Below, one piece after another: positions 25,785-35,445 of a stretch of 64,000 nucleotides of DNA (position 1 is the first letter of the stretch; every line of letters starts with the position of its first letter). The position numbers and the translations under genes were made by a program. The stretch comes from Microbulbifer sp. A4B17 (GTDB lineage Bacteria > Pseudomonadota > Gammaproteobacteria > Pseudomonadales > Cellvibrionaceae), in assembly GCF_003076275.1 (NCBI RefSeq), contig NZ_CP029064.1, positions 2,118,501-2,182,500 of the forward strand, given 5' to 3'. The notes under the pieces were generated by a model. That model was given only the letters and a program-made list of their open reading frames with translations. It was not told the origin of the DNA and made no database searches.

Positions 25785-26249
25785 TTACCACTCATCCGGG
25801 ACGCGGACTGCTATGACTTCTGCCTTGGCGCAGAGGCGTCTATTGCTGGTGAGATTGCAGTGCAGAACGGTTTTCTTGGCGGAGCGCTGAACAATAGTTG
25901 CTTCGAGAATGACCGGTTTATCGATGGCAGCCGGTGCCAGATAGCTAATATCCAGTTTGCCGGTGGCATACCAGATCTTGTCACCAGTGCCGACAGCTCG
26001 TCCGGCTTGCAGGTAACCATCGGCGATGGCTGTGCATACGGTATGGCAGTCGATAACCGTAGCGATGATTCCACCGTTTAAATATTGTGCAGGTCCAGCA
26101 TTGTGATGGGAGCTGGGAAGGAACTCGCAGCGGGTTTGATCCTTCTCGGTCCAGTAGCTTTTAATACGCAGGCCCTGGTCATTGTCTGGGCCACAACCGA
26201 AGCAATGGTTACCCTGGATCTGATCTTGAATTGCGCTTTCCTGAGTCAT
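25785..26249 (-). CDS. PaaI-type hot-dog thioesterase
   Basis: This 154-residue protein has the layout of the PaaI/YbgC-type hot-dog thioesterases. The N-terminus has HCFGCGPDNDQGLRIKSYW, a motif common in this group. The helix region YLNGGIIATVIDCHTVCTAI is the usual HGG.. helix, with Asn for His. The strand KLDISYLAPA follows. It probably hydrolyses an acyl-CoA, but the substrate is not evident. It is convergent with the potassium channel gene, and the serine hydrolase gene diverges from its 5' end. Confidence 0.85.
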   Translation of the reverse strand: MTQESAIQDQIQGNHCFGCGPDNDQGLRIKSYWTEKDQTRCEFLPSSHHNAGPAQYLNGGIIATVIDCHTVCTAIADGYLQAGRAVGTGDKIWYATGKLDISYLAPAAIDKPVILEATIVQRSAKKTVLHCNLTSNRRLCAKAEVIAVRVPDEW

Positions 26250-26359
26250 ATTTGTCCCTCGCTATGAGCGCGCCATAGTACCGATTTGCACCGCAGAGTG
26301 GAAGAAACTACCCTTGCGGGCTTGCAGCAGAGTTACCCGAATTATCTGGACGTAAATAC

Positions 26360-27502
26360 ATGGAAATATACGGCTTTTGTGCCCCTGGTCTTGAGGCTCT
26401 TTACGATGCTTTTGCCAGAAATTTTCGCGAGTGTGGTGATACAGGAGCGGCTTTTGCCGTGCGCCAGCATGGAGAATTAATCTGTTCCCTGTGGGCAGGA
26501 AGTGCAGACCGGGGAGCGGAGAGGCCATTTACCGAAGACACACTGGCCAATGTTTTCTCCTCTTCCAAAGGCATCCTTGCGGTGTTGGCGATGCAGCAGG
26601 TTGCGGCGGGGAAGCTGGATCTGGATCGTCCGGTAGCGGCTTACTGGCCAGAATTTGCCCCGGGCAAATCGGCTGTCACCGCGCGCCAATTGTTGTGCCA
26701 TCGCAGTGGTCTCGTCGCTTTTCGGGAGCGGGTAAAAGACAGTTTGATTTACGATTGGCAGGCGGCCTGTGATCAGGTTGCTGGTACAGAGCCCTGGTGG
26801 GCCCCCGGCAGTGCTCAGGGATACGCACCATTTCTATATGGCTGGAGCCTGGGTGGATTGATTGAGCGGGTCGCTGAAAAACCGCTGTTGGAACTTTATC
26901 GGGAATTGTTAGCCAAACCCCTCAACCTTGATGGAGGCTTCGGTGCGAACGGTCATCGCTCGCAGAGAATTGCCGATGTCAGCCCGCTGAAACAGCCATT
27001 GCCGGAACTGCGTGAAAATGCAATTGGACGAGCCATAAAAGAAGATCGCAAAGGGCCGGTTGCTATGGCATTTAGTAATCCGATGAGTTTGATGATGGGT
27101 ACCAATAGCCCCGAGTGGCGCGGTGCCCTGATTCCCGCAGCCAATGGTCATTTTAGTGCAAGAGATCTGGCTGCGGTTTACGGTGAACTCTCTTGTGACG
27201 AGCCGACTATTTTACCCAGGCCGTTGATAGATGAGGCGGCAAAGGAGCAGAGTCATGGTCGCGATAAAGTATTGCAGGCGGAGGTAAGCTTTGGCTGCGG
27301 GTTTATTCGCAGCAGTACTGCTGCTGACCTGCGCTTTGGTGGTAACCATGGGTTTGGGCACCCGGGAGCTGGCGGTAGTGTCGGCTTTGCTGATCCGGAA
27401 AAAGGGTTGGGCCTGGGTTATGTCACTACTCGTTTGGGGCAGAGCCTCTTTATGGATCGCCGAGCGGTGGGCCTGGTCGATGTTCTTTATGGGTTGTTGT
27501 AA
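26360..27502 (+). CDS. Beta-lactamase-fold serine hydrolase (EstB/class C type esterase)
   Basis: This 380-residue serine hydrolase is related to class C beta-lactamases and EstB-type esterases. The nucleophile and lysine are in SSSKG near residue 70 (S-x-x-K). A tyrosine-containing YAPFLYGWSLG near residue 155 fits the second motif. HPGAGGSVGF near residue 333 stands for the K-T-G strand. There is no signal peptide, so it is likely cytoplasmic, which argues for an esterase rather than resistance. Its stop overlaps the slyX start by one base (TAATG), so the two are translationally coupled. Confidence 0.87.
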   Translation: MEIYGFCAPGLEALYDAFARNFRECGDTGAAFAVRQHGELICSLWAGSADRGAERPFTEDTLANVFSSSKGILAVLAMQQVAAGKLDLDRPVAAYWPEFAPGKSAVTARQLLCHRSGLVAFRERVKDSLIYDWQAACDQVAGTEPWWAPGSAQGYAPFLYGWSLGGLIERVAEKPLLELYRELLAKPLNLDGGFGANGHRSQRIADVSPLKQPLPELRENAIGRAIKEDRKGPVAMAFSNPMSLMMGTNSPEWRGALIPAANGHFSARDLAAVYGELSCDEPTILPRPLIDEAAKEQSHGRDKVLQAEVSFGCGFIRSSTAADLRFGGNHGFGHPGAGGSVGFADPEKGLGLGYVTTRLGQSLFMDRRAVGLVDVLYGLL

Positions 27503-27729
27503 TGACTGAAGAAATACAGGCCTTGGTTGAGCGGATTGATGAGCTGGAGAGCCGCTTGGCTTTCCAGGAGGACACTATAAGCCAGTTGAACGATGTGATC
27601 GCTCGCCAGGATACGGATATCCGCTCTTTGCTCGCTCACATGCGTGAGCTGGGAGAAAAGTATCGCACCATTGCCTTTGAAATGCAGGGAGGGGGCAAGC
27701 TGCTGGATGAAAAGCCACCGCACTACTAG
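27502..27729 (+). CDS. slyX: SlyX family coiled-coil protein
   Basis: This 75-residue protein is a SlyX homologue, made almost entirely of heptad-like helix (IDELESRLAFQEDTISQLND). The C-terminus is Pro-rich and ends KPPHY, the characteristic SlyX tail. The function is unknown in all bacteria. It starts within the stop codon of the upstream hydrolase. Confidence 0.92.
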   Translation: MTEEIQALVERIDELESRLAFQEDTISQLNDVIARQDTDIRSLLAHMRELGEKYRTIAFEMQGGGKLLDEKPPHY

Positions 27730-28248
27730 TCGGACTCCAGCTAATAATGGTTTTCAGTGGAGTTTTTAGAGATGTCCACAGGCTTGGCGTACAAATAGAT
27801 TTTGTCTCTAAATGACAGGTTAAGTGGTATTTGCTGCCTCTTGGATGACGCTTTAAAAACAAAAGCGTCTAAAAAAATCACTTCAAAGTGGGGCAGGGCT
27901 ATTGACAAACTTTTCCACATTCCTGGATGGTAAAAATTGGTCTTAATGGAAGAGATATCCACCGCTGTATGCTGTCTTGGCAAATTTATAACTTGTTGTT
28001 TTTACAAAGAAAACTGAAGAGTTTAAAAAATGTGCAAAACGCTGCAGGCGAGGGCTCACGCCGCCTGGCGTGGAGCACCGCTGATTAATGCACAGTTTTA
28101 TCCACAGAAGTTGTGGAAGACCGGGGGTTGAATGCTTCTTGCTCGATGCTCTGCCCACTATTGGTACTCATTTATGAGCGGTCGGTACTTAATGGGGACT
28201 AGTCAGTAGAACTGACAATCAATTCGCCTTAATCTAAGGAAAAATTCA
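27730..28248. other. Intergenic region with two hairpins
   Basis: About 520 bases without a convincing gene. GACGCTTT (27847-27854) pairs with AAAGCGTC (27862-27869), and GCTCACGCC (28054-28062) pairs with GGCGTGGAGC (28067-28076). Neither has a proper T-run on the plus strand. Two copies of TTATCCACA-like sequence near 27910 and 28088 were noticed but are not enough for an origin. Confidence 0.35.
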
Positions 28249-28347
28249 TTGGGTTGGTTCAGCCGCCAGTCAGTTAGCGTGTTGAACAATATTGAGATTG
28301 CGCAGGATCTTGTGCAGCTGAATGCCCGTTACTTAAAAATGCGTTAG
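28249..28347 (+). CDS. Possible 32-residue small protein upstream of the OmpA-like lipoprotein
   Basis: A TTG start at 28249 lies eight bases after TAAGGA and opens 32 codons ending at TAG (28345-28347). The product would begin MGWFSRQSVSVLNN and end NARYLKMR, basic at both ends with an amphipathic centre. The stop lies 11 bases before the next ATG and overlaps that gene's GGAG ribosome site, as in an operon. It is too short for family assignment and is called from its start signal, fit and spacing. Confidence 0.5.
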   Translation: MGWFSRQSVSVLNNIEIAQDLVQLNARYLKMR

Positions 28348-28358
28348 GAGAGCCAATA

Positions 28359-29006
28359 ATGAAATATTGGGTAGCAGCCCTGGCAATGGGTTCAATGGTC
28401 GGTTGTTCCACATTGGACCCATATACAGGTGAAAGTAAAACCAGTAATGCAGCCAAGGGGGCTGGAATTGGAGCTGTGACTGGAGCGATCGTAGGTGTCG
28501 CTACTGCCAGTAAAAAAGACCGCGGAAAAGGTGCCCTGACAGGAGCCCTGGGTGGCGCGGCGATCGGTGGTGGTATTGGTTACTATATGGATCGCCAGGA
28601 AATGCTGCTGCGTCAGCGATTAGAAGGCACTGGTGTGCGTGTCGAGCGTGAAGGAGACAATATTCGCTTGATTATGCCTGGCAATATTACTTTCGGCACT
28701 AACCGTGCAGATATTCGCACAGATTTCTATGACACCCTGGAATCGGTCACTATTGTCCTGCAAGAATTTGACAAGACGGCCATTCGGGTAAGCGGCCATA
28801 CCGATAGCACGGGCTCAGATGTTTACAACCAGAGCCTGAGTGAGCAGCGCGCTAATTCTGTAGCCAGTTTCTTCAGCGGTCAGGGCGTCTCTTCAGGTCG
28901 TGTCCAAGCAGTAGGTTACGGTGAGCGTTATCCTATTGCCAGTAATGACTCTGAAGCTGGGCGCCAGGCAAATCGCCGGGTTGAGTTGGAACTGCTGCCG
29001 TTATAA
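28359..29006 (+). CDS. OmpA-family lipoprotein (YiaD-like)
   Basis: This 215-residue outer-membrane lipoprotein has lipobox SMVGCS at residue 16. Residues 30-75 are a glycine-zipper stretch (GAGIGAVTGAIVGVATA, then GALGGAAIGGGIGY). The C-terminal half is a peptidoglycan-binding OmpA domain with FGTNRADI, SGHTDSTGSDVYNQSLSEQRA and GERYPIASNDSEAGRQANRR. It should tether the outer membrane to the cell wall. E. coli YiaD has the same layout. TTAGGAGAGCCAATA precedes the ATG. Confidence 0.92.
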   Translation: MKYWVAALAMGSMVGCSTLDPYTGESKTSNAAKGAGIGAVTGAIVGVATASKKDRGKGALTGALGGAAIGGGIGYYMDRQEMLLRQRLEGTGVRVEREGDNIRLIMPGNITFGTNRADIRTDFYDTLESVTIVLQEFDKTAIRVSGHTDSTGSDVYNQSLSEQRANSVASFFSGQGVSSGRVQAVGYGERYPIASNDSEAGRQANRRVELELLPL

Positions 29007-31156
29007 CGATTAGGTCAGGTATTTTCTACCTTTAGTCGTTTTGTCATTGGTGCTCAAGTTGATCGACTTGAGCACTATACCGCTTCACTAATTCCCAATA
29101 TTATTCTGTTTAATTTATTAATTTTTCTTGATTAATGCCTGTCTGAGTAAGCTATTTGTTTTTCCTGACAAAGAGCTCTCGAATTTAATCTCAAGTTGCC
29201 CGATCGATAACGTATTGAGAAAGAATTCTCTCATTTACCCCATTGCCATCTTTAGAACCCTTTTACGGTGTTTTTTCGGTTGCCACCTAAGCCACTTCTT
29301 TCAACTCAGAGCTTATTGTTAGTCTTTCATGTTGCTCTGTTTTCAAGTAAATCTAGCTAATCCAAAGCTTACCACTATTTTTATTCCATTAAATTTTCAG
29401 AGAATGTTTTGTGGGTCAATCGAGGGTGGTCAGTTATTCTTTGAAATCTCATCCTGCCCGACAGTCAAAAAAATCGAAATGCCAGAATGTGTATTAAAAA
29501 ATAATTTGCTAATCATGTTTTTTATGTGTGAAAAATAATATCTGTTTTTTGCTTGGGTGTGCAGTACTACCTATATTCTGATTTTACTTCCTTCATGATT
29601 TTTAGCGTGTTGGCAGTCAAGTAAGCAGGAAAGTCCTAAAATTAAGTTGTCTGGGGTTGGCCTGGCACTAATAATATCTTCGTGGTTTTTTCGGTTTTTG
29701 GATATGTACTTTATATTTTGTCCATTAAGGTGGTTGGTACGATAGTGTTAATTAAAGTGATGCGAGTCAAAAATATATATTGTTTTTGCGGCTGGGGGTG
29801 CGCTGGATATTTTTATGAGTGCGGTGAGTAGAGTTAGGTTGGCCGTTAAAGGTTTACTGCTTTCCTGATGTCAATCGAGTTTGCTCATAAATAGTATTTT
29901 CTTATAAATATTTTTTGCGGATTTTAGGTGAGGCTGGGTAGATGTTCATGTCTATCTTGCCCGATATTTAATTCGGTACAGTGAGTTGGTTAGGTATTTA
30001 TCTGAGTATTATTGTTCATGTTTTTACCCCGGTGAGCAACTGCCATGGATGCTGAAGAAATATAATAATTGTAGTTGTGAACTTGACTGAGTTTTAGAGA
30101 CCATAAGGTGAAATGTTGCAGGAAGCTTGTCCTTTTGGTTGAAAAAGATAAGTTCTAAGATGTAGGGCAATGATGATTGTCAATCTTCATTGCTTAAATG
30201 TTTCGTGAGATTTACGTTGATGTCGTTTTCAGTATTTCACTTGAAGAAATTATCGAGAGGATGGAAAGGCTCTTTCCCTAAGTTTAGATGGTAATTTTAT
30301 AAGGGTTATAGGTGGTTCTTGTAGGAGGTGTTGGCTAAAAGGAGATTCTGAAAAGCCTACTCAATGAGTACTTAACTTAAATAAAACCTTGACTCTTCCC
30401 TTAAGAGGAGGCTTTAGAATTTTAATAGCTCCAGTGAAGGCAGGGTGTTCACTTAATATACTGGTAGATGTAGTGGCTACACTTAATTGTTGAATTGATC
30501 GTTAAGTAAATAGTTTATGGTTTAAGCGGTAGTATGGCGGCCTTGGTTAATATTTTTAGATGGGAAAATTGTTTCACACTTGATGGAATATTTTATGAAA
30601 TGCAGACTTAAATGTATAAATTTCAAGTCTATTTGTTCTTTTAAAATTTATAGCTTGGAATTATTTCTTGTTATTTGTTGGGGTTGATTATTTGCCTCTT
30701 TCAGGTTGATTTTATTGGGTAATGTAGACGGGTTGAGGCAGTACTGCAGGTCTCTAATTAGTGCTTAATTTAGATGTATCGAAAAGTGACCTTCAATTAC
30801 CTGCTGGTTTACAAGCAAAAAGTGTCAGATTTTCCTGGGTGGAAAATAATGTTTATTGGTGTTTGAGCGAGATAATTAATGGTTCGTTGGTACCATTTAA
30901 GGTTGTAAATTTTACTGGTGCGGCTTGTAGATACAAGTGGGATGAAATTTAGTCAGTTAAAAGGTCCCAAATTTTAGGTGACTCGTTATTCCTTAAAGTA
31001 ATAATAATATCACTTTACAGAATATGAGTGGTTGGTACATCCTAATGCAAAGTCACTTAATTCCAATGAGTTATTTTGCCTTTTTGCGCCAAGTTAGATT
31101 TGCGAGAAAACATAAAGAATCCTTCAGGATTGACAAGTTAGTTGTAGGTGTTTGCC
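29007..31156. other. Two-kilobase AT-rich stretch without a convincing gene
   Basis: This is the longest gene-poor stretch in the window. GTGCTCAAGT (29050-29059) and ACTTGAGCAC (29066-29075) form a perfect ten-base stem after the OmpA-like gene but lack a T-run. Short frames at 29128-29322, 29329-29538 and 30761-30952 have no family features; the last (63 codons, Trp- and Val-rich) is the only one that could be real. Most of the stretch shows no structure I can name. Confidence 0.5.
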
Positions 31157-32170
31157 GTGAAAAGTAGTATCCCATCACCATACCTGGGTCTCAAAGCAAG
31201 TAAAAAGAGAACGATATCGATCGTTATTTGTTCTGGTGCCCAATGCCTGGATATCGCAGGCCCAGCTGAGGTGTTTTCGTTTGCTAATAAACAAATGGCC
31301 GATTTTGGGTATGGCGAAAATCAGCTATATAACATTGAATTTTTGGCTGCTAGCAAAGAGCCCAGACAAGTCACTGCGGGCCTGAAAGTGCATCCAGATA
31401 AGTGTTTCTACGAGGCGGATTCGATCCATACACTTTTGGTTGGTGGTGGTACCGCGAAAAGTTGCCTTGATTTAACAGATGACAGTCAGTTTCTTGATTG
31501 GTTGAAAGCTAAGGCAAAAGAAGTTGAGAGAATCGGGGTAAGCGGAAGTGGTACATTGGTACTTGCCGAGGCTGGAATTTTATCAGGACATAGGGCTACA
31601 ACTCATGAAAAATACATTGGTGATCTAAAAAAATATGAAAATATTGAAGTAGATGAAAAAGCAATTTTTGTGAAAGATAAGAAAATCTACAGTTCAGTAG
31701 GGAGAAGTGCAGGGATAGACTTGGCCTTAGCTATGGTTGAGGAGGACTTTGGTCGAAAGCTGGCACTTTTAGTTGCTCGAGAAATGATTTTGTATCTGAA
31801 GCGTGATGGTGATCAGAGTCAGTACAGTAGCTATTTGCAGGCGCAATTAAAAAACAATAGGTTTTCTCCGTTGTTGGAATGGATAAATCTAAATTTAGAG
31901 AAGTCTCTCAGCGTTGACTTTTTGGCTAAAAAGCAAGCAATGAGCCCCCGAAACTTTTCTCGTTGCTTCACAAGTGAGATAGGTGTAACTCCGGCTCGAT
32001 ATTTAGAGCAGGTTAGAGTTGAGAAAGCCTGTCAGTTAATCTTGGAGGCAGGGATTAGTCAGGATGTAGTGGCAACTCAGTGCGGCTTTTCATCTCAGGA
32101 GCAAATGAGAAGGGCATTTCTTCGGCAGAAGGGTATTCTTCCAAGTAAATACCGCAAACAATTCGCTTAA
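31157..32170 (+). CDS. GlxA-type regulator (DJ-1/PfpI domain plus AraC HTH)
   Basis: This regulator of 337 residues has an N-terminal DJ-1/PfpI domain (ISIVICSGAQCLDIAGPAEV, LVGGGTAKS) and a C-terminal AraC helix-turn-helix (FLAKKQAMSPRNFSRCF, then DVVATQCGFSSQEQMRRAF). In the DJ-1 part the nucleophile elbow reads GVSGSGTLVLAEAGIL, where a Cys is common, so it is a sensor rather than an enzyme. The GTG at 31157 is chosen because AGGTG lies six bases upstream; a GTG at 31148 is also open. It precedes the sugar-dehydrogenase-like gene by 150 bases and may regulate it, but this is only positional. Confidence 0.87.
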   Translation: MKSSIPSPYLGLKASKKRTISIVICSGAQCLDIAGPAEVFSFANKQMADFGYGENQLYNIEFLAASKEPRQVTAGLKVHPDKCFYEADSIHTLLVGGGTAKSCLDLTDDSQFLDWLKAKAKEVERIGVSGSGTLVLAEAGILSGHRATTHEKYIGDLKKYENIEVDEKAIFVKDKKIYSSVGRSAGIDLALAMVEEDFGRKLALLVAREMILYLKRDGDQSQYSSYLQAQLKNNRFSPLLEWINLNLEKSLSVDFLAKKQAMSPRNFSRCFTSEIGVTPARYLEQVRVEKACQLILEAGISQDVVATQCGFSSQEQMRRAFLRQKGILPSKYRKQFA

Positions 32171-32320
32171 AAACGCTTGATTCAGATACTTTTTCGGTTA
32201 TCTTCCAGGTGGGAAGGGGGATTTTCAGTGTTAGAGCTGAATGCTCAATTGAATCTAGACGTCTGAGTTGATCAATATCTTTACTTTTAGTTAATATTTA
32301 TATTTTGCAAGAATATAAAT

Positions 32321-33406
32321 ATGAAATACATACTTTTGGCCGGTTTATTATTTGCATCTTCTGCAAATGCTGAGATAGCTCTTGATTACCTCAAGGTACC
32401 CGAGGGCTTTAAGCTCAGCTACTTTGCGGAAGATGTTGAGACAGCTCGTCAATTGGCGCGCTCTGAGTCGGGTACAGTATTTTCAGGTTCTTTCAGTGCG
32501 AAGAAGGTCTATGCATTCAAAGATACGGATAATGATGGTATAGCTGATCAACGTTGGCTATTGATGGATGGTTTAAAGGCGCCGACAGGTATCGCTTACA
32601 AAGATGGCGATCTATATGTGGCTGATGTCAATAAGATCATTCGTTTTCCTCAAATTGACAAAAACCTTGATAAACCGAAGTCAGAGGTTATTTACGATCA
32701 GTTTCCAACGGACAGGCATCATGGTTGGAAGTTTTTACGTTTTGATAGTGAGGGACAGCTGATAGTGCCTGTCGGCGCGCCCTGTAATATCTGTGATGCC
32801 AACGAAAATTACTCAAAAATATTCTCTCTGGATTTGCTAACTAAAAAAACAAAAGTGATTGCTAATGGAGTGAGAAACTCCGTTGGTTTTGATTTCCATC
32901 CGCAAACTAATGAATTATGGTTTTCAGACAATGGTCGGGACATGATGGGTGATGATATCCCGCCCTGTGAAATCAACAAGGTAAGCTTTTCAGGAGAGCA
33001 TTTTGGCTACCCCTATTTTCACGGTGACGATATTGCAGATCCGGAATTTGGTCAGGGCAAGAAAGCCACTGACTATTCCAGGCCGGTATTAAATCTAGAT
33101 GCCCATGTGGCGCCTCTAGGAATTCACTTTTATCGCGGTGAACAATTCCCTAAGGGCTATCAACAGAATCTTTTGGTTGCCGAACATGGTTCCTGGAACC
33201 GGAGTAAAAAATCTGGTTATCGGGTGATGTTGGCAACTGTTGAAAGTGGTGAGATTACTGATTACAAACCGCTGATTACTGGCTTTATGCAGGATGAAAT
33301 TACCTATGGTCGTCCCGTTGCATTCCTGGAGATGCCAGATGGCAGTGTGTTAATTTCCGATGATTTCGCCCATAAAATTTACCGCTTAAGCTATAGCAGT
33401 CTTTGA
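32321..33406 (+). CDS. Secreted PQQ-type sugar dehydrogenase-like beta-propeller (sorbosone dehydrogenase family)
   Basis: This 361-residue periplasmic protein has a signal peptide ending in ASSANAE. The mature part is a six-bladed propeller like soluble glucose/sorbosone dehydrogenases, with LKAPTGIAYKDGDLYVADVN, HHGWKFLRFDSEGQ, VRNSVGFDFHPQTNELWFSD, NGRDMMGDD and VAEHGSWNRS. The His and Arg residues in these segments are the expected PQQ-contact positions. The substrate and the cofactor source are unknown; no pqq genes occur in the window. Some family members are not dehydrogenases. Confidence 0.8.
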   Translation: MKYILLAGLLFASSANAEIALDYLKVPEGFKLSYFAEDVETARQLARSESGTVFSGSFSAKKVYAFKDTDNDGIADQRWLLMDGLKAPTGIAYKDGDLYVADVNKIIRFPQIDKNLDKPKSEVIYDQFPTDRHHGWKFLRFDSEGQLIVPVGAPCNICDANENYSKIFSLDLLTKKTKVIANGVRNSVGFDFHPQTNELWFSDNGRDMMGDDIPPCEINKVSFSGEHFGYPYFHGDDIADPEFGQGKKATDYSRPVLNLDAHVAPLGIHFYRGEQFPKGYQQNLLVAEHGSWNRSKKSGYRVMLATVESGEITDYKPLITGFMQDEITYGRPVAFLEMPDGSVLISDDFAHKIYRLSYSSL

Positions 33407-33651
33407 TCGATAGGTTTTCGAGTTGCCAGGGCTGCCAATTGGCTAGCCCGTGTCGAAAAGTGTCTCAGAATCACAGCTACATAAGGCGGATTCCTGCAGG
33501 GGCTTAAATCAGCAATATGGATACCGTTCTAAATGACCTGCCAAATCTACCCAACTACTGGTTTCTGCACAGGATTTAATAAAAAGAGTAAGCCGATCTT
33601 CGCTGCTTGTGCTATGTCTACTTCGGCAAGGATACAAGTAAGGAGAGAGTT

Positions 33652-34116
33652 GTGGCGCAAAAATTCCCCTGTGAAATATTTCCCCGAATAACGATTTATG
33701 TTTTTTCTCTTCTTTTGAGTGGCTGGGTATACGCAGCTGAGGACATGGCTGCATCAGCCACTGCGCACTTGGAGCTTCGTTTTGCTCAGGCTGAGATTGT
33801 GGCGCAAGTTGAGGTGATTGATGTCCACCGTGATGTAGATAGTGCCCTTTCTGAAGATGGGGTTACAGCGGTCTCAGGATATGTCTACTCCGCCGTTCCC
33901 AGCCAGGTATGGAAGGGGCCCATGGGGGGGGAGATTACTTTCCGCCTGGGATTTGAGTCTTGTGATAGAAAACTGGAGCAAGGTGAAAATTATCTGATTT
34001 TTGCCAATTTGGATAGCTACGGAAGGTTGCACCTGAGAAGCTGCGAAGCCGTTATTGCTGAGTCAGATGCTTCCGCGATACTCGCCCAGCTCAGTAAGTT
34101 TGTTAAGCAGGGCTAG
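33652..34116 (+). CDS. Exported TIMP/netrin-like domain protein
   Basis: A 154-residue protein starts at the GTG at 33652, where AAGGAGAG is ideally placed; an upstream start at 33607 would spoil the signal peptide. The signal peptide ends near WVYAAED. The mature part has AEIVAQVEVIDVH, VPSQVWKGPMGGEITFRLG, CDRKLEQGENYLIFA and LRSCEAVI, the strand pattern and paired cysteines of bacterial TIMP-like (OB-fold) domains. Its function is unknown; metal or protease binding is the family's guess. It is probably not in an operon. Confidence 0.65.
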   Translation: MAQKFPCEIFPRITIYVFSLLLSGWVYAAEDMAASATAHLELRFAQAEIVAQVEVIDVHRDVDSALSEDGVTAVSGYVYSAVPSQVWKGPMGGEITFRLGFESCDRKLEQGENYLIFANLDSYGRLHLRSCEAVIAESDASAILAQLSKFVKQG

Positions 34117-34423
34117 GGATTGCTCTTCTGAAGCTCCATTAGAACTTTCAGTTTTAACCGCTTCTTTCTTTACAGCAATCGAAACTGCTGTGAAAAGGCT
34201 CTCTTCCTTGAAGAACCCCAAAGGAGGGTTATTCTTATCAGTATTGGCGCGACCTTCTTTTACTGACGCTGCGTCTCAATCGACCGCGCACCGTTGTAAA
34301 CAGGCTGGAGTGTCAGGGTTTGGGATTGTCATCGAAAACGCATACCGACCAGATCTTAGTAACCGGCTCCGTTTTATGATGAATGTCTTCTTTTGAATTT
34401 GCCTGGGGTCGAGAGGTCCAGAT
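34117..34423. other. Intergenic region, nothing recognised
   Basis: About 300 bases between the TIMP-like gene and the low-complexity gene. Open frames here show no conserved features. Confidence 0.4.
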
Positions 34424-34969
34424 ATGAAGAAGTTACTAATTCCCCTGATCATTTTGCTACTGATCATCGGTTACTTTATGTCCCGTAGCGGCGAGCATAA
34501 GGCGAGGGAAGCCTACAACTCCATGGAGCAGAAAAGTGAGCAGATGAGGGATTCCTCTACTCCCTCAAGTGGGGGTAGCGGTAGTGACTCAATGGCTCCG
34601 TCAGACAACTCCAATCCCCCCGATGGTATGGGTAACCCCAATAATCAGATGCCTCAGGACTCAGATCAGACCGATCCGGCCGCTCCCGGATCTACTGATA
34701 CCGGGGACTCATCTGATTCCACCATGTCCGGGTCAGACAATATGGGCTCGGGTAACAACATGGGTACGGATAGTAACGACTCTGCCACCATGCCAGGAAA
34801 CGACAACGGTTCGATGAACGGAACTGACCAGCAGGCCGATGAAGCTGCTGAAGACGCTTCTAAGGAGGCTCAGGAGGGCATGAATAACGACATGAACTCC
34901 TCATCCGATGAGGCGGGATCTGATACGGGTACTGATGAGGGTATGGAGAACAATAACGATCAGCAGTGA
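34424..34969 (+). CDS. Membrane-anchored low-complexity Asp/Ser/Asn/Met-rich protein
   Basis: This 181-residue protein has one N-terminal membrane segment (LLIPLIILLLIIGYFMS) followed by about 150 residues made mostly of D, S, N, G, M and T, for example DNMGSGNNMGTDSNDS. The external part is strongly acidic and should be disordered. Repeated M-G-x-x-N/D units are visible but are not exact. No enzyme motif is present. Such acidic, methionine-rich tails could bind calcium or other metals, but that is speculation. Its stop overlaps the next start (TGATG), so it is translationally coupled with the SpoIIAA-like gene. Confidence 0.7.
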   Translation: MKKLLIPLIILLLIIGYFMSRSGEHKAREAYNSMEQKSEQMRDSSTPSSGGSGSDSMAPSDNSNPPDGMGNPNNQMPQDSDQTDPAAPGSTDTGDSSDSTMSGSDNMGSGNNMGTDSNDSATMPGNDNGSMNGTDQQADEAAEDASKEAQEGMNNDMNSSSDEAGSDTGTDEGMENNNDQQ

Positions 34970-35409
34970 TGACCCAGTTACACCGGATCAAGAGAAAGCC
35001 AGGGTCGCACAGGAGTGCGGCCTTACCTCATTCTGAAAATATGATTGGATATGTTTGGCATCAGGAAGATCGAATACTGGAGGTTAGTCCTGTTGGAAAG
35101 CTTACCGCTGAGGATTTCCAGCTATTGGCCGCACAAATTGATCCTATCATCAGAAAGCAGGGGAGAATTGTAGGCTTACTGGTAAATGCGACAGATTTCG
35201 TTGGTTGGGAGAGCCTTGTTGCAATGATCTCTCATTTCCGTTTTATTCGGGATCACCAGCGGCACATTCGGCGAATTGCCGTAATCTCTGATAGCCCCAT
35301 TCTTCGTTTTATGCCCAGTCTCGCCTGCCACTTTATCAGTGCTGAGGTGCGCCCTTTTCCCGTGGGGGAGTCCGCACAGGCTCTGGAATGGTTGGAAAAA
35401 CCGGGTTAG
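34969..35409 (+). CDS. SpoIIAA-like (STAS-fold) protein
   Basis: This 146-residue protein has a SpoIIAA-like domain from about residue 25: MIGYVWHQEDRILEVSPVGKLTAEDF, then LLVNATDFVGWESLVAMISHFRF and the C-terminal EVRPFP.. helix. The start at 34969 is the ATG overlapping the upstream stop; an internal ATG at 35041 would remove a basic leader. Members of this family are thought to bind hydrophobic ligands or membranes. It lies between the low-complexity gene and rsmJ in a tightly packed set. Confidence 0.78.
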   Translation: MTQLHRIKRKPGSHRSAALPHSENMIGYVWHQEDRILEVSPVGKLTAEDFQLLAAQIDPIIRKQGRIVGLLVNATDFVGWESLVAMISHFRFIRDHQRHIRRIAVISDSPILRFMPSLACHFISAEVRPFPVGESAQALEWLEKPG

Positions 35410-35445
35410 CATCGCCTCCCTTTTTCACTGTTACCTGGAGGGCAG

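Noticed and set aside
27900-28110. Possible replication origin from TTATCCACA-like boxes
   Set aside because: Only two loose matches occur and no dnaA, parA or gyrB genes are nearby.
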